From JAFGOM01 sp964605795 (GTDB lineage: Archaea; Halobacteriota; Methanomicrobia; Methanomicrobiales; Methanospirillaceae), in contig CAZSDZ010000010.1 of assembly GCA_964605795.1 (NCBI GenBank), positions 4,366 to 68,365 of the forward strand: 64,000 nucleotides of DNA, written 5' to 3'. Both the position numbers and the translations under genes were made by a program. The notes beneath the pieces are model-generated. The model saw nothing but the letters and a program-made list of their open reading frames with translations, did not search any database and was not told where the DNA came from. Positions 34,697 to 43,741 of this stretch are shown piece by piece. How positions within the stretch are numbered: the first letter of the stretch is position 1; each line of letters opens with the position of its first letter.

Positions 34697-36714
34697 GCAG
34701 ACCAGTCTTGTATCTGTTCTTTCAATGATCCATGCATGGTTACCAGCAGTTCCTCCTGCATCCATAACGGCAGCCGTTGTCTCATTCCATCGGTGAGGTA
34801 CCGGCTGTCGCCGAAGATGAGAACACCTTTATCGGTTGGGGTCCTGATGACCCTTCCCAGAGACTGTAGTGCTTTGTTTAAAGCAGGCAACGTGTAGGAG
34901 AGAAATTCTCCTTCCTCCTGAAATTTCTGCCGGTAATACCCGATGATCATCTGTCTTACCCGGTTATACGGAGCGAGTGGGAGTCCGATAACCATGACTC
35001 CTGCAAGCATCTCCCCGCGGTAGTCAAGACCTTCAGAGAATTTCCCCCCGCAGACTGCAAATAATATGCCATAATATCCTTTTTTTGGAAGAGAGATAAA
35101 CCGCTGGAGAGTTTCCCTCGCGAGAGCGGGATCCTTTGGCTCTACGAGGAGTTCTCTTTCGATATCAGGTCCGGCGAGCCTGACGTAGGTCTCGAGTATC
35201 TGGTATGACGGGAAATATACTGCCAGGTTCCCTGCAATCAGGGAAAAATCAATGATATACTGTCGAATACGTTCGCTGTTCTCTTTTTCCTGGCGTTTAG
35301 AAAAGGCAGTAGTGATATCTGATGCTCCGAGTAAGAGCCGGTTTTCCTTTGGAAATGTGTTGGGAAGTGTCAATGTACTGACAGGATAATGTGGATCTGC
35401 AGCTCTGAAGAAGAGATGCTGGTAACTCTCTACTGGTGAGAGAGTGCCTGATATCAGAACGGCACAATGATGTTGTACAACAAGGTTTGTCAGTGCCAGA
35501 GAGGGATCGATATTGCGTATCTCAAGGGTAATTCCATCCGTATCCTTTCGGTATACCGGCAGATATTGTGGACTTTTCATGGCAGTGGGGAAGGCTGAAA
35601 AAAAAGTGGTAAGCCGTTCCAGTCCGGTCAACCGGAATTCTCCTGCCTTTATATTCTGTTCTGCGAGAGTTTCTGAAACCTCTATTAAGTCATCGATGAC
35701 CTCTTCAATGGTCTCGTAAAAGGATTCACGCAGGATCATCCGTAAAAAAATACCAGGATCAAACCAGTCTTCCGTCTCTGTGGATCGTTTCAGTCCGTTC
35801 ATGAAGGTTTTAATCTGGGGGATAAGATGGCGGATGGCATCAAGATTATGATGACGTTTCCGGAGGGTTGCGATGTCACGTTCGGCACCCTCAAGGGTTT
35901 TTTCAGAGAGATCAACGCTTTTAATATTCTGCATACTCTCTCCGCAATTATGTGCCTCATCGATGAGGAGAAGGATCTGATCCGGTTCATACTGGATCGA
36001 GGAGTACAGGGCTTCCCGTATCTGGTCATCAAAAAGGTGGTAATAATTACAGATGATGACATCAGCCTTCTGGGAGGCCTGCATCATCACTTCATACGGG
36101 CATAAACCTTTACAGGCATCTTCTAATTCATGGGGGGGTATGGCATGGGTAAGAATGGTGTCTGCCCGGTTTTTTAAGAGAGGCGACGGGCCGATTCTCA
36201 GTCCTCCTCCCTTGTCTGAAGGATAGAAAACTTTACTCCGAATAAAATACGGGCAGATGATTGGATGCTCCGGGTCATTCTGCTGCATCTGCCGCTTTAT
36301 CATCGGATCCTTTAAGGGGTCAACGTGTCCTGATAAGGCACGATCCTTCATGAGTGAGGTGGAAAATGTCTTTACTGCTTCACATTTCCGATATACATCC
36401 CCAACTCCTCCAAGAGGACACATGCTTCCCTTGCCGATGAGGTAGGAAAAAGAGAGTCCTGGTTGTTTCTCTCTTATTAGTGAGAGCTCACGGACAAAGG
36501 TGGCAAGTTGCGAGACGGTCCTGACTGCGATGATGATAAGACGATTATTGCGGTTTGCCAGGAGTGCAGATACAACGCTTGATTTTCCTGATCCTGTCGG
36601 TGCATCAATGAGCAGGGTTCCTCCCTCTTCTGCGACACGCCCTGCAACAGAGAGCATCTCTTCCTGAAACGGACGGTAGGCCGGGTACGGGAACCACTGC
36701 AAAATATCACTCAT
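34693..36714 (-). CDS. XPD/Rad3-family DNA helicase
   Basis: A 673-residue superfamily 2 helicase of the XPD/DinG type, acting 5' to 3'. Walker A APTGSGKSS is at about 38-46 and the DEAH box at 252-255. The iron-sulphur domain between them offers Cys99, Cys111, Cys154, Cys201 and Cys205 as candidate ligands. Later motifs include LISGTLSP, YFPSY and LGRVIRTPTDKG. The length is normal for archaeal XPD. The gene is first of a two-gene unit with ogt. A TATA-like ACCTTATACC on the minus strand about 35 bases upstream would give a short leader. Confidence 0.92.
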   Translation of the reverse strand: MSDILQWFPYPAYRPFQEEMLSVAGRVAEEGGTLLIDAPTGSGKSSVVSALLANRNNRLIIIAVRTVSQLATFVRELSLIREKQPGLSFSYLIGKGSMCPLGGVGDVYRKCEAVKTFSTSLMKDRALSGHVDPLKDPMIKRQMQQNDPEHPIICPYFIRSKVFYPSDKGGGLRIGPSPLLKNRADTILTHAIPPHELEDACKGLCPYEVMMQASQKADVIICNYYHLFDDQIREALYSSIQYEPDQILLLIDEAHNCGESMQNIKSVDLSEKTLEGAERDIATLRKRHHNLDAIRHLIPQIKTFMNGLKRSTETEDWFDPGIFLRMILRESFYETIEEVIDDLIEVSETLAEQNIKAGEFRLTGLERLTTFFSAFPTAMKSPQYLPVYRKDTDGITLEIRNIDPSLALTNLVVQHHCAVLISGTLSPVESYQHLFFRAADPHYPVSTLTLPNTFPKENRLLLGASDITTAFSKRQEKENSERIRQYIIDFSLIAGNLAVYFPSYQILETYVRLAGPDIERELLVEPKDPALARETLQRFISLPKKGYYGILFAVCGGKFSEGLDYRGEMLAGVMVIGLPLAPYNRVRQMIIGYYRQKFQEEGEFLSYTLPALNKALQSLGRVIRTPTDKGVLIFGDSRYLTDGMRQRLPLWMQEELLVTMHGSLKEQIQDWSA

Positions 36715-36907
36715 CGTTATCTCATTGGATGGGATGACTGATTAGGTATAAGGTTTCTCTCCTACGAGCAGGTTCGTCTCGGCGATACTGTTTCTTTCGG
36801 GCAAGAGCGATACTATTCTGCAGAACAGAATTTCAGAAACTCTGGACCGGCCGGTGAAGTACGAGAGATCAATAACTTACATCTCTCTGTCAGGAGACAT
36901 GTACACA

Positions 36908-38248
36908 ATGGCAATACATCCAATTGAATTTCGATACGGTACTGAGCTGATGCGATCAGTCTGGAGTGAAGAACACCGGTTTGCCTGTATGATAAAAGCT
37001 GAGGTCGCGCTTGCCCGGGCAGAGGCAGATTTTGGGATGATCCCAAAAGATGCTGCAGAATCGATAAAAAACCATGCAAATTCGGCTTCTTTAGTCCGTG
37101 CTAAGGAGATAGAAGAGGAGATCCATCATGATATGATGGCTGTGGTGCGTGCAATATCAGAAGTATGTGGTGATGCAGGGAGATGGATCCATTACGGGGC
37201 GACCTCAAATGATATATTAGATACGGCAACGGGGTTGCAGATACGTGATGCGCTGGTTCTCATCAGGAAAGGATTAGAGGATCTGTTACGTATCTTAGTA
37301 TCCCGTGCAGAAGAGCATGCAGATCTTGTCTGTATTGCAAGAACCCACGGGCAGCATGGAGTACCGACGACCTATGGACTTCGGTTTGCTATATGGGCGA
37401 GTGAAGTAGGAAGGCATATCGAACGGTTAATCCAGATGAGTCCTCGGGTTTGTGTCGGCCAGATGACCGGGGCAGTCGGAACCCAGGCAGCCCTTGGTGC
37501 AGATGGAATTAAAATTCAACAGCGGATGATGGAGTACCTGTCACTCTCTGCAGTTGACGTCTCATCGCAGATTATCCAACGGGATCGGTATGTTGAGTAC
37601 TTCTGTTTTCTTGCATCAGTTGCAACATCACTTGATAAGATTGCAATCGAGATCCGTACGCTGCAGCGAACCGAGATCGGTGAAGTCGAGGAGTCTTTTG
37701 GGAAAAATCAGGTAGGATCATCCACCATGCCTCATAAGCGAAATCCAATCAGGAGTGAACAGGTGTCAGGTCTGGCCCGGATAGTCAGGGCAGCCGTTGA
37801 ACCGGCGATGCAGAATAATACCCTCTGGGATGAACGTGATCTGACCAACTCATCCTGTGAACGGGTTATCTTTCCTGAAGCAACAATCCTCTGTGATCAT
37901 ATTATTCATGTTTGCACCGGTGTGCTCAAAGGCCTAGTTCTGAAACCTGACCGGATTCGTGAGAATCTCTCTCTCCTCCATGGGATAAATATGGCTGAAT
38001 CGATCATGATAGATCTGACCAAGAAAGGAATGGGTCGCCAGGAAGCCCATGAAATTATTCGTTGTGCCTCGATGCAGGCCTTATCAGAGAAGAATTCACT
38101 CGCACTCATCCTGCAGGATGATCAGAAGATAATGCAGTATCTTACGAGAGGTGAGATAGAATCTCTCCTGCAGCCTGAACAGTACCTGGGAACATCAAAA
38201 GAACAGATAGCCCGGACGATACAGAAATTACAGTTATATCTGAAATAA
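36908..38248 (+). CDS. purB: Adenylosuccinate lyase
   Basis: Acts twice in purine synthesis, splitting fumarate from SAICAR and from adenylosuccinate. The 446-residue fumarase-superfamily protein shows the signature SSTMPHKRNP (about 274-283). Also visible are ARTHGQHGVPTTYG with its catalytic His, and IHYGATSNDI near residues 95-105. The conserved start MAIHPIEFRYG suggests ATG 36908. ATG 36899, with AGGAG just before it, would add three residues. It stands alone on the plus strand, divergent from the XPD gene. Confidence 0.96.
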   Translation: MAIHPIEFRYGTELMRSVWSEEHRFACMIKAEVALARAEADFGMIPKDAAESIKNHANSASLVRAKEIEEEIHHDMMAVVRAISEVCGDAGRWIHYGATSNDILDTATGLQIRDALVLIRKGLEDLLRILVSRAEEHADLVCIARTHGQHGVPTTYGLRFAIWASEVGRHIERLIQMSPRVCVGQMTGAVGTQAALGADGIKIQQRMMEYLSLSAVDVSSQIIQRDRYVEYFCFLASVATSLDKIAIEIRTLQRTEIGEVEESFGKNQVGSSTMPHKRNPIRSEQVSGLARIVRAAVEPAMQNNTLWDERDLTNSSCERVIFPEATILCDHIIHVCTGVLKGLVLKPDRIRENLSLLHGINMAESIMIDLTKKGMGRQEAHEIIRCASMQALSEKNSLALILQDDQKIMQYLTRGEIESLLQPEQYLGTSKEQIARTIQKLQLYLK

Positions 38249-38299
38249 TGAGTGAAAAACCCCAAAAAAGGGACTGGTAAAGAGAAAGAGAATGACGGA

Positions 38300-38962
38300 T
38301 TATGGCTTTTCGAACCGCTCGGTAAAGATTATTGCCTTTATTGAAGGAATGGTCTTAAATGCATCTTCAATAATAAACGGTTTATAATACACCCATTTCT
38401 TTTCATAGGTTATTCCTGGCGGGAGCGTGATGGTCATCTCGTCATCATTATTGGTAATAACCAGTCTTCTCCCGCAATACAGTTCAATTAATCCGGCTAG
38501 CTGTTCTGTTGGATCCGTAATCTTCTCTACTATTTCGTAATGATAAGTGAGCTCTTTGCCTGCGAGTGGAAGGTTAAAATCAACAATAACCTTGTTTGCG
38601 ATGGTATTGACAACGATACCTTCCCCCTTTCCGGCAACCTGGACCGATGTTCCAACCGAGACTTTCTTATCAAAATCCTTTTTATTGAATGATTGTAACA
38701 GTTTGGGGTTGTGTTCTCCAAATCCCTTGTCAGGGGTAACCGTTACATCTCCACTGTCTCCGATCTCTTTCCCGGGTAACTCCTCGTCAAGCCCGGCGAT
38801 TACCTGTTTATGGCCGACACATACGATAATCGGCTCAAAGATTGTCGTATCATCTCCGATTCCATTCTCTTCTGCGATAGTGCGCCAGGTAGTCTGAAAT
38901 ACCGTGTTGTCATACATCCCGGTATAGTTGAGTTTAATAAAATCTCCCTTTTCAATGCCCAT
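38300..38962 (-). CDS. FKBP-type peptidyl-prolyl isomerase, long archaeal form
   Basis: A 220-residue cis-trans prolyl isomerase and chaperone of the SlyD-like archaeal FKBP group. The FKBP fold begins IEKGDFIKLNYTGMYDN and includes the GLDEELPGKEIGD segment. An insert-in-flap chaperone domain (FGEHNPKLLQSF through VIVDFNLPLAGKEL) is inserted in it. A C-terminal domain of about 75 residues follows, as in long archaeal forms. The start is ATG 38962; the frame is open further upstream, but that part has no FKBP resemblance. Cytoplasmic. Confidence 0.93.
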   Translation of the reverse strand: MGIEKGDFIKLNYTGMYDNTVFQTTWRTIAEENGIGDDTTIFEPIIVCVGHKQVIAGLDEELPGKEIGDSGDVTVTPDKGFGEHNPKLLQSFNKKDFDKKVSVGTSVQVAGKGEGIVVNTIANKVIVDFNLPLAGKELTYHYEIVEKITDPTEQLAGLIELYCGRRLVITNNDDEMTITLPPGITYEKKWVYYKPFIIEDAFKTIPSIKAIIFTERFEKP

Positions 38963-39298
38963 AACATGGCTCCTGTTCGCATATGTAATGGAAATATGTG
39001 CAGATAAAGGATACGATGAATGTCTGACTATAAGAGTGAAAAAATAACAACCGGCTCTAATCTTTTTTCCTTCACCGGTTGCGTTCTTATTGTTTAAATT
39101 GCAGTGTTTCTCGTTCATATGCGTGATTATAAAGAGGGATACCGGCTGATGCCATATTCATGCAGTAATACAACACAATTGAAGTTTTGCTGTTGTGAGG
39201 ATACGTGGTTATTTTCATCTTTTTCGTTATTGAACAGAATCCATAATCTGGTCTTACGTTCTATGATACACGGGATATGATCGTAGCTGGTGATGATG

Positions 39299-39826
39299 AT
39301 GTATGAAGTTGAGATAAAAGTCAGGGTTCCTCTCATTGATACGATACGACAAGCTATCCGGAAAGAGGGTGGTATCTTCTCTGAAGTTTTGACAGAGACC
39401 GATCACTATTACAATGCACCTCACCGTGATTTTTCACAGACTGATGAGGCACTTCGAATACGAATAACCGAAAATAAAACGATAATAACCTATAAAGGTC
39501 CGAAAGAGACGATCCAGGGATCAAAAGTACGAAAAGAGACAAACCTGGAGATACATTCCTTTTCTGATGCTGATACGATTCTTACCAGTCTCGGTTTTTA
39601 CCCGGTAGCAGTGGTGATTAAAAAGCGGGAGTACTGGACGCTAGAAGACTTTTCCATTGCGTTAGACGAGGTAGCGGGTTTAGGCAGTTTTGTTGAGGTT
39701 GAACTGATATCAGAAGATGATACTGCAAAAATGGCAGCACGTATCGATCTTTTATCAAAAAAGCTGGGTATTTTGGGAGAGCGGATTACCGTCTCTTACC
39801 TTGAGTTGCTCTGCTCTAAACTGTGA
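39299..39826 (+). CDS. CYTH-domain protein (class IV adenylate cyclase/triphosphatase family)
   Basis: A 175-residue beta-barrel enzyme that acts on triphosphorylated substrates with a divalent metal. The CYTH signature EVEIKVRV is at residues 3-10. Then come ETDHYYNAPHRDF, ALRIRI, ITYKGPKE, RKETNLEI, KKREYW and the acidic strand FVEVELIS. Archaeal members are often called CyaB, but thiamine triphosphatase or inorganic triphosphatase activity is equally possible. The fourth of four successive possible starts (GTG-ATG-ATG-ATG) is chosen because GGTGAT precedes it. The 3' end overlaps the convergent phosphoesterase gene by 11 bases. Confidence 0.88.
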   Translation: MYEVEIKVRVPLIDTIRQAIRKEGGIFSEVLTETDHYYNAPHRDFSQTDEALRIRITENKTIITYKGPKETIQGSKVRKETNLEIHSFSDADTILTSLGFYPVAVVIKKREYWTLEDFSIALDEVAGLGSFVEVELISEDDTAKMAARIDLLSKKLGILGERITVSYLELLCSKL

Positions 39827-40457
39827 GCAGTTCAATCTCTATCTCTTTTGGCTCTTCTCCGAAATGGATCATGGCGCAGTAGCGTTCAGCAGCAGGTCCC
39901 GGATTAACAAATTTAATGCCGTTTTCTTCGTGAATTCCCCTGTTTTCGTGAACGTGTGCACAACAGACAAGATCAAAGTTATCTGCATACTTGCGTATCG
40001 TTGCACTTCCGACATGGTTGCCCCCGATGAAATCAAGGATACCATACGGAGGGGTGTGACTGATAAGAACGTTATGAATGGATCGCTGCATTCGTTCCAC
40101 AGGTTTTTTTAGGATATCATCGAGTTGCTTGTCAGTGTATTCGAGAGGTGTTCCAAACGGTGTCGGATTTGACCCCCCAACGCCTACCAGGGTCAGTTTT
40201 CCCAGGTTCATAACCGATCCATGAAGGTTCACGCTGCTTGAATGTTCAAGAGCGGTTACGACATCCTCAGGGTCGCAATTGCCAGGCACTGAAAAACTTG
40301 GTACATTGATACGGGAGAAACAGGTCTCTACTCCCTTTACCGGCCCCATATTCGTAATGTCTCCAGCTATAAAGACAATATCCGGATTGAGATCCATAAA
40401 AGATCCCATCATTCCATATTCCCCGTGCAGATCTGCAAGCAGGAGAGCGTTCATCAT
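39816..40457 (-). CDS. Metallophosphoesterase (YfcE/Icc-like)
   Basis: A 213-residue calcineurin-like phosphoesterase with metal-ligand motifs LLLADLHGEY (about 5-14), IAGDITNMG, VPGNCD, LISHTPPYG and CCAHVHENRG. The GNCD motif replaces the more common GNHD; the same change is found in some archaeal members. Substrate unknown. The ATG overlaps the stop of the radical SAM gene by four bases, so the two are coupled. This protein is distinct from the phosphoesterase at 3882. Confidence 0.85.
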   Translation of the reverse strand: MMNALLLADLHGEYGMMGSFMDLNPDIVFIAGDITNMGPVKGVETCFSRINVPSFSVPGNCDPEDVVTALEHSSSVNLHGSVMNLGKLTLVGVGGSNPTPFGTPLEYTDKQLDDILKKPVERMQRSIHNVLISHTPPYGILDFIGGNHVGSATIRKYADNFDLVCCAHVHENRGIHEENGIKFVNPGPAAERYCAMIHFGEEPKEIEIELLTV

Positions 40458-41599
40458 ACATTATTATTCGAATTGGTGGTACTAAACCTTATCTCAGGAC
40501 GGTTCCATGAACCGGTGATAAACCCATGTAATGCCAGTTTTCCAAGGGTGGCATCGGCACCAGGGATAAGATCCCGGGGAGAAGTTCCTGCAAGGGGTGT
40601 CCCGGGCAGGGGAATAAACCGGTGCAGATGGATCGTTCCATATCTGGCAATCCATCTGATAAGATGCAACGTCTCTTTCTGGTCTTCATCGTCTTCAAAG
40701 GGAAAACCCATGATAATATCAACAACCGGTATGATATCAGCGTCCCGACAGTTTTCAACTGCAACGCAGACATCATGAACCGTGTGTCTACGGTTTAACC
40801 TCTCAAGTACCCGGTCACTGCCTGACTGAGCGCCGAAATGAAGGCGGGTATTGGCACAGTATCTTCTGATAAGGTCAAGGGACTCAGGAGTTACAAATTC
40901 CGGTCTGACCTCTGCAGGGAAGGTTCCGAAATACACTTCTTTGTTCATCTCATCGTGCAGCATGGAAAGCAGGCTTCTGATGCTTTGGTAATGTGGTTCT
41001 CTCCCGTTCGATCCATATGCCAGGGCATTTGGAGAGAGGAGTCTGACATGGTGGAGGGATTTGGCTGCCTGTTGTATCGCATATAAGGAACGATGACGCA
41101 TCAGATGACCAAAGATCGCCGGAGTCTGGCAATACGAACAGGAAAAAGGACACCCCCGGGATATCTCGATATATCCCTTTATTTTCGTATAGCAGGGAAA
41201 AGAATCGAGAATTACCGTAGTGTCCCGTGGAGTGTAATGGTTTTTTGTTGCGACACCGGTCGGAAACCTGGGGTTCTTCCCGTCGATCCAGGAGATAAGG
41301 GAGGGAAGGGTATACTCCCCTTCTCCAACGATGACATAATCAGCGATACCGGTTATCTCCGGGTAACATGCAGTGGCATGGGGTCCTCCAACGATGGTAC
41401 AGACGGGAGATTCTGCAATCTCCTGGTAATAGTGTGATGCATTTATGGAATTAAGGCTGTAACAGACAATATCGCCTTCCGGTTTTTGAACTGGCTGCAG
41501 ATCGTATCCAAATCGTTCACAAGCAGCATATAACGCAGCGAAGCTGTTCTTTTGTGAGGAGATGGTTCGCCAGCAGACCGTTTTCATCGCACGGTACAT
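40454..41599 (-). CDS. B12-binding-type radical SAM protein
   Basis: A 381-residue iron-sulphur enzyme. The N-terminal ~120 residues form a cobalamin-binding-like Rossmann domain (VGGPHATACYPEI, DYVIVGEGEYT), and the [4Fe-4S]/SAM motif is CPFSCSYC near residue 150. The TIM-barrel part contains LHFGAQSGSDRVLERLNR. The layout matches the archaeal family that includes M. jannaschii MJ1487. Related enzymes are methylthiotransferases or methylases, but the substrate here is unknown. It is translationally coupled to the phosphoesterase downstream. ATG 41599 is used; ATG 41587 is an alternative. Confidence 0.86.
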   Translation of the reverse strand: MYRAMKTVCWRTISSQKNSFAALYAACERFGYDLQPVQKPEGDIVCYSLNSINASHYYQEIAESPVCTIVGGPHATACYPEITGIADYVIVGEGEYTLPSLISWIDGKNPRFPTGVATKNHYTPRDTTVILDSFPCYTKIKGYIEISRGCPFSCSYCQTPAIFGHLMRHRSLYAIQQAAKSLHHVRLLSPNALAYGSNGREPHYQSIRSLLSMLHDEMNKEVYFGTFPAEVRPEFVTPESLDLIRRYCANTRLHFGAQSGSDRVLERLNRRHTVHDVCVAVENCRDADIIPVVDIIMGFPFEDDEDQKETLHLIRWIARYGTIHLHRFIPLPGTPLAGTSPRDLIPGADATLGKLALHGFITGSWNRPEIRFSTTNSNNNV

Positions 41600-41633
41600 G
41601 TAAGTGTTTTTACTATTTGGAAAGGAACCTCAT

Positions 41634-42161
41634 ATGGTGTTTATGCCGGATTATCTTTCTGTTATTCTTATTGGCATTATTGTTATCCTGTTCTGTTATA
41701 TTATCTGGCTACATGGGCGAATCGAGAATCGTGCCAGGAAGAAGTTTGATGCATGGTATCCCGAGGAGATGCAGAGAATGGAGGAACGGCGAAGAGAAGA
41801 GATCTCTGGTATTGTCCAGGAAAAGGCAACAATTCTCTTTGAACGCTGGCAGAAGGATGAAGAAGAGAAGATCAGAAAAGATGCCATAAAAAGGAGTCAT
41901 GCCGTGGTAAAAGGGAGGATAACCGAACAATTCATCCCTTTTCTTGAGACGTTTCCCTATAATCCCCAGGATGCACGGTTTATCGGGACTCCCGTTGACC
42001 TGATTATTTTTGATGGTCTTTCTCTGGGCTCATGTCGGGAAGTTGTCTTCCTCGAAGTAAAAACAGGACCGGGAGCCGTATTGTCACGGCGTGAACGCGA
42101 TGTGCGCGAGTGTATCCGGAAAAAGAACGTTTCGTATCAGGTATTCCATACCGGCCAGTAA
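41634..42161 (+). CDS. Membrane-anchored nuclease-like protein (Holliday-resolvase related)
   Basis: A 175-residue protein: one N-terminal transmembrane helix (about 5-25), a charged coiled-coil (about 30-90, rich in Glu, Arg and Lys), and a PD-(D/E)XK nuclease-like domain. Candidate catalytic residues are Asp in TPVDLIIFDG and Glu/Lys in VFLEVKTG. This matches the archaeal family described as predicted endonucleases distantly related to Holliday junction resolvases (COG4741). AAAGGAA precedes the ATG. Why a nuclease domain should be tethered to the membrane is not known. Confidence 0.78.
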   Translation: MVFMPDYLSVILIGIIVILFCYIIWLHGRIENRARKKFDAWYPEEMQRMEERRREEISGIVQEKATILFERWQKDEEEKIRKDAIKRSHAVVKGRITEQFIPFLETFPYNPQDARFIGTPVDLIIFDGLSLGSCREVVFLEVKTGPGAVLSRRERDVRECIRKKNVSYQVFHTGQ

Positions 42162-42172
42162 ACCGATCCTAA

Positions 42173-42619
42173 TCAAATCCGGTTCATCCGTTCTTTTGTT
42201 TTTACATCCTCCTGTGCGATGGTATACAGCGTTCCGTCATAGAATATTGCCCTGACGACAACCTGGTCACTTCCCCGTGTCCCTGGTATGATAACCTCTG
42301 CCAGTTTGTCTGGTTTTAACCCGATCTCTGATGTGGTACCGTCAGAACGTGTCACAAATACCCGTACCTCTCTGACAAGATGCTGTCCTTCTCCTCCCAT
42401 AAAGGTGACCGTAATGGATTGGTCAATCGGGTTCTTCTCAATCTGGACCTCTATCATCTTGTCAGGGGGAGGGAACGATACCGATTCTTCTGATTCCGGC
42501 GATGAGGTATCGGATTGCAGGTTCTCCCATGGAGATTGGGCTGTATCAGGTCCGGTACAACCCGAAGACAGGATCAGGAGAATCCCAATACCAAGAATTA
42601 TTCCAAGTAATCTGTCCAT
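42173..42619 (-). CDS. Lipoprotein, paralogue of the one at 43742
   Basis: A 148-residue exported lipoprotein with lipobox LSSGC (cysteine near residue 21). After a Ser/Glu-rich spacer comes a beta-rich domain of about 95 residues, starting KMIEVQIEKNPIDQ and ending KERMNRI. This domain matches the second lipoprotein at 43742-44152 closely (shared blocks GGEGQHLV, LKPDKLA, IPGTRGSD). The start follows from the lipobox geometry and a TATA box 26 bases upstream, implying a leaderless mRNA. Function unknown. Confidence 0.78.
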   Translation of the reverse strand: MDRLLGIILGIGILLILSSGCTGPDTAQSPWENLQSDTSSPESEESVSFPPPDKMIEVQIEKNPIDQSITVTFMGGEGQHLVREVRVFVTRSDGTTSEIGLKPDKLAEVIIPGTRGSDQVVVRAIFYDGTLYTIAQEDVKTKERMNRI

Positions 42620-42640
42620 ATATAATAACAGGACCACAAA

Positions 42641-42649
42641 TTGTTTATT
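42641..42649 (-). promoter_or_regulatory. TATA box of the first paralogous lipoprotein
   Basis: AATAAACAA on the minus strand, centred 26 bases before ATG 42619. Confidence 0.45.
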
Positions 42650-42823
42650 GGTTATCCTTGAATGACATAGAGAAGACGGGTTGGATGAGACCAGAGCATA
42701 ATCAGGGATGCTTATTTCCTGATATCATACCTGAAGGGAATACAAAATACACAAAAACCCGTGATAGGAATCGCTTGGCTTCCCGGACAGGAGACGGGGT
42801 TGAGCAGGAAATGGTGAGACAGT

Positions 42824-43375
42824 ATGGATATGCAGGGAGATAAAAATAAGGGATGTTTTCATAAAACCGGGATGAACCGGGCGGAATGCCTTTTTGAGCA
42901 CGGATTATGGAGCACGCGGTTTATTGTACTGCTGGCAGTGATCTTTAGTATTCTCAGTAGTGTAATCCTCTTCTATATTGGATCGGTTGAGGTTATCGGT
43001 GCTCTTTTTGCTCCTTTTGAGGCCCATGACAGCGAAACCCTCCATATAAATATCCTTATCACGATTATCGGGGCAATAGATCTCTACCTGATCGGGGTTG
43101 TTTTACTGCTGTTCGGGTTTGGACTGTATGAACTGTTCATATCAGAGATAAATGTAGCCAGGGTTGATGAGGAATGCCACTCACTACTCGAGATCTGTTC
43201 TTTGGATGAGTTGAAAAGCAAGATCATCAAGGTTATTATCATGGTTCTGATCGTGAGTTTCTTTCAGCATACACTCTCGATGGAGATTCACTCTTCATAT
43301 GACAGCCTGCTCATGGCGCTCTCAATCCTTGCCATTGCGTGTGCAGCCAGTGCGCTGCACCGGTTTGGTGCGTAA
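42824..43375 (+). CDS. UPF0114 (YqhA-like) membrane protein
   Basis: A 183-residue integral membrane protein of the UPF0114 family. The family start LFEHGLWSTRFIVLL is at about 23-37. Helices follow at about 33-55, 75-105 (LLFGFGLYELFIS at its end), 135-153 and 160-178. Function is unknown in all lineages. GGTGAG seven bases before the ATG supports the start, which adds 16 residues relative to many homologues. It is divergent from one lipoprotein gene and convergent with the other. Confidence 0.87.
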   Translation: MDMQGDKNKGCFHKTGMNRAECLFEHGLWSTRFIVLLAVIFSILSSVILFYIGSVEVIGALFAPFEAHDSETLHINILITIIGAIDLYLIGVVLLLFGFGLYELFISEINVARVDEECHSLLEICSLDELKSKIIKVIIMVLIVSFFQHTLSMEIHSSYDSLLMALSILAIACAASALHRFGA

Positions 43376-43741
43376 AAACTTTTTTCCGGCTCTTCGCTGA
43401 TCTGTGTGGGTAGATTACCGAAAAACCACATGACAGATTATTTATCTTATTTGAATTTGAAAGACAATGAGATCTCTCTTTAATTGGATTATTGATTCTA
43501 CTACGAGTAGGAATGAAAGGAAGGGGTATTAATCAATTAAGGGGTCCTAATTGGAGTTTGATAAAGTTAATTTACGTCAGTTAGTCCTATCAAACCATCA
43601 TGAAATAGCGAGGTGCAAACCCTTTTTCTCATCTGCATGCACGGCATTCACGATGGGATATTCTGATCCGATCAGCCTGTCATTCATCAGGTTTTATCAG
43701 ATTGGTATCCTGACAGATGGCTTCTTGAGAAAAATCATCTT
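43376..43741. other. AT-rich intergenic region
   Basis: No gene is seen in this spacer between the convergent UPF0114 and lipoprotein genes. It contains T6 right after the UPF0114 stop, a short hairpin CTAC-TACGA-GTAG at 43498-43510 and an imperfect inverted repeat AATTAAGG/CCTAATT near 43535-43555. Plus-strand open sequence at its right end is the shadow of the lipoprotein gene. Confidence 0.5.

Noticed and set aside
43495..43520. A sequence resembling a CRISPR repeat: short hairpin CTAC-TACGA-GTAG followed by GGAATGAAAG
   Set aside because: Only one copy is present, with no spacers, array or cas genes nearby.
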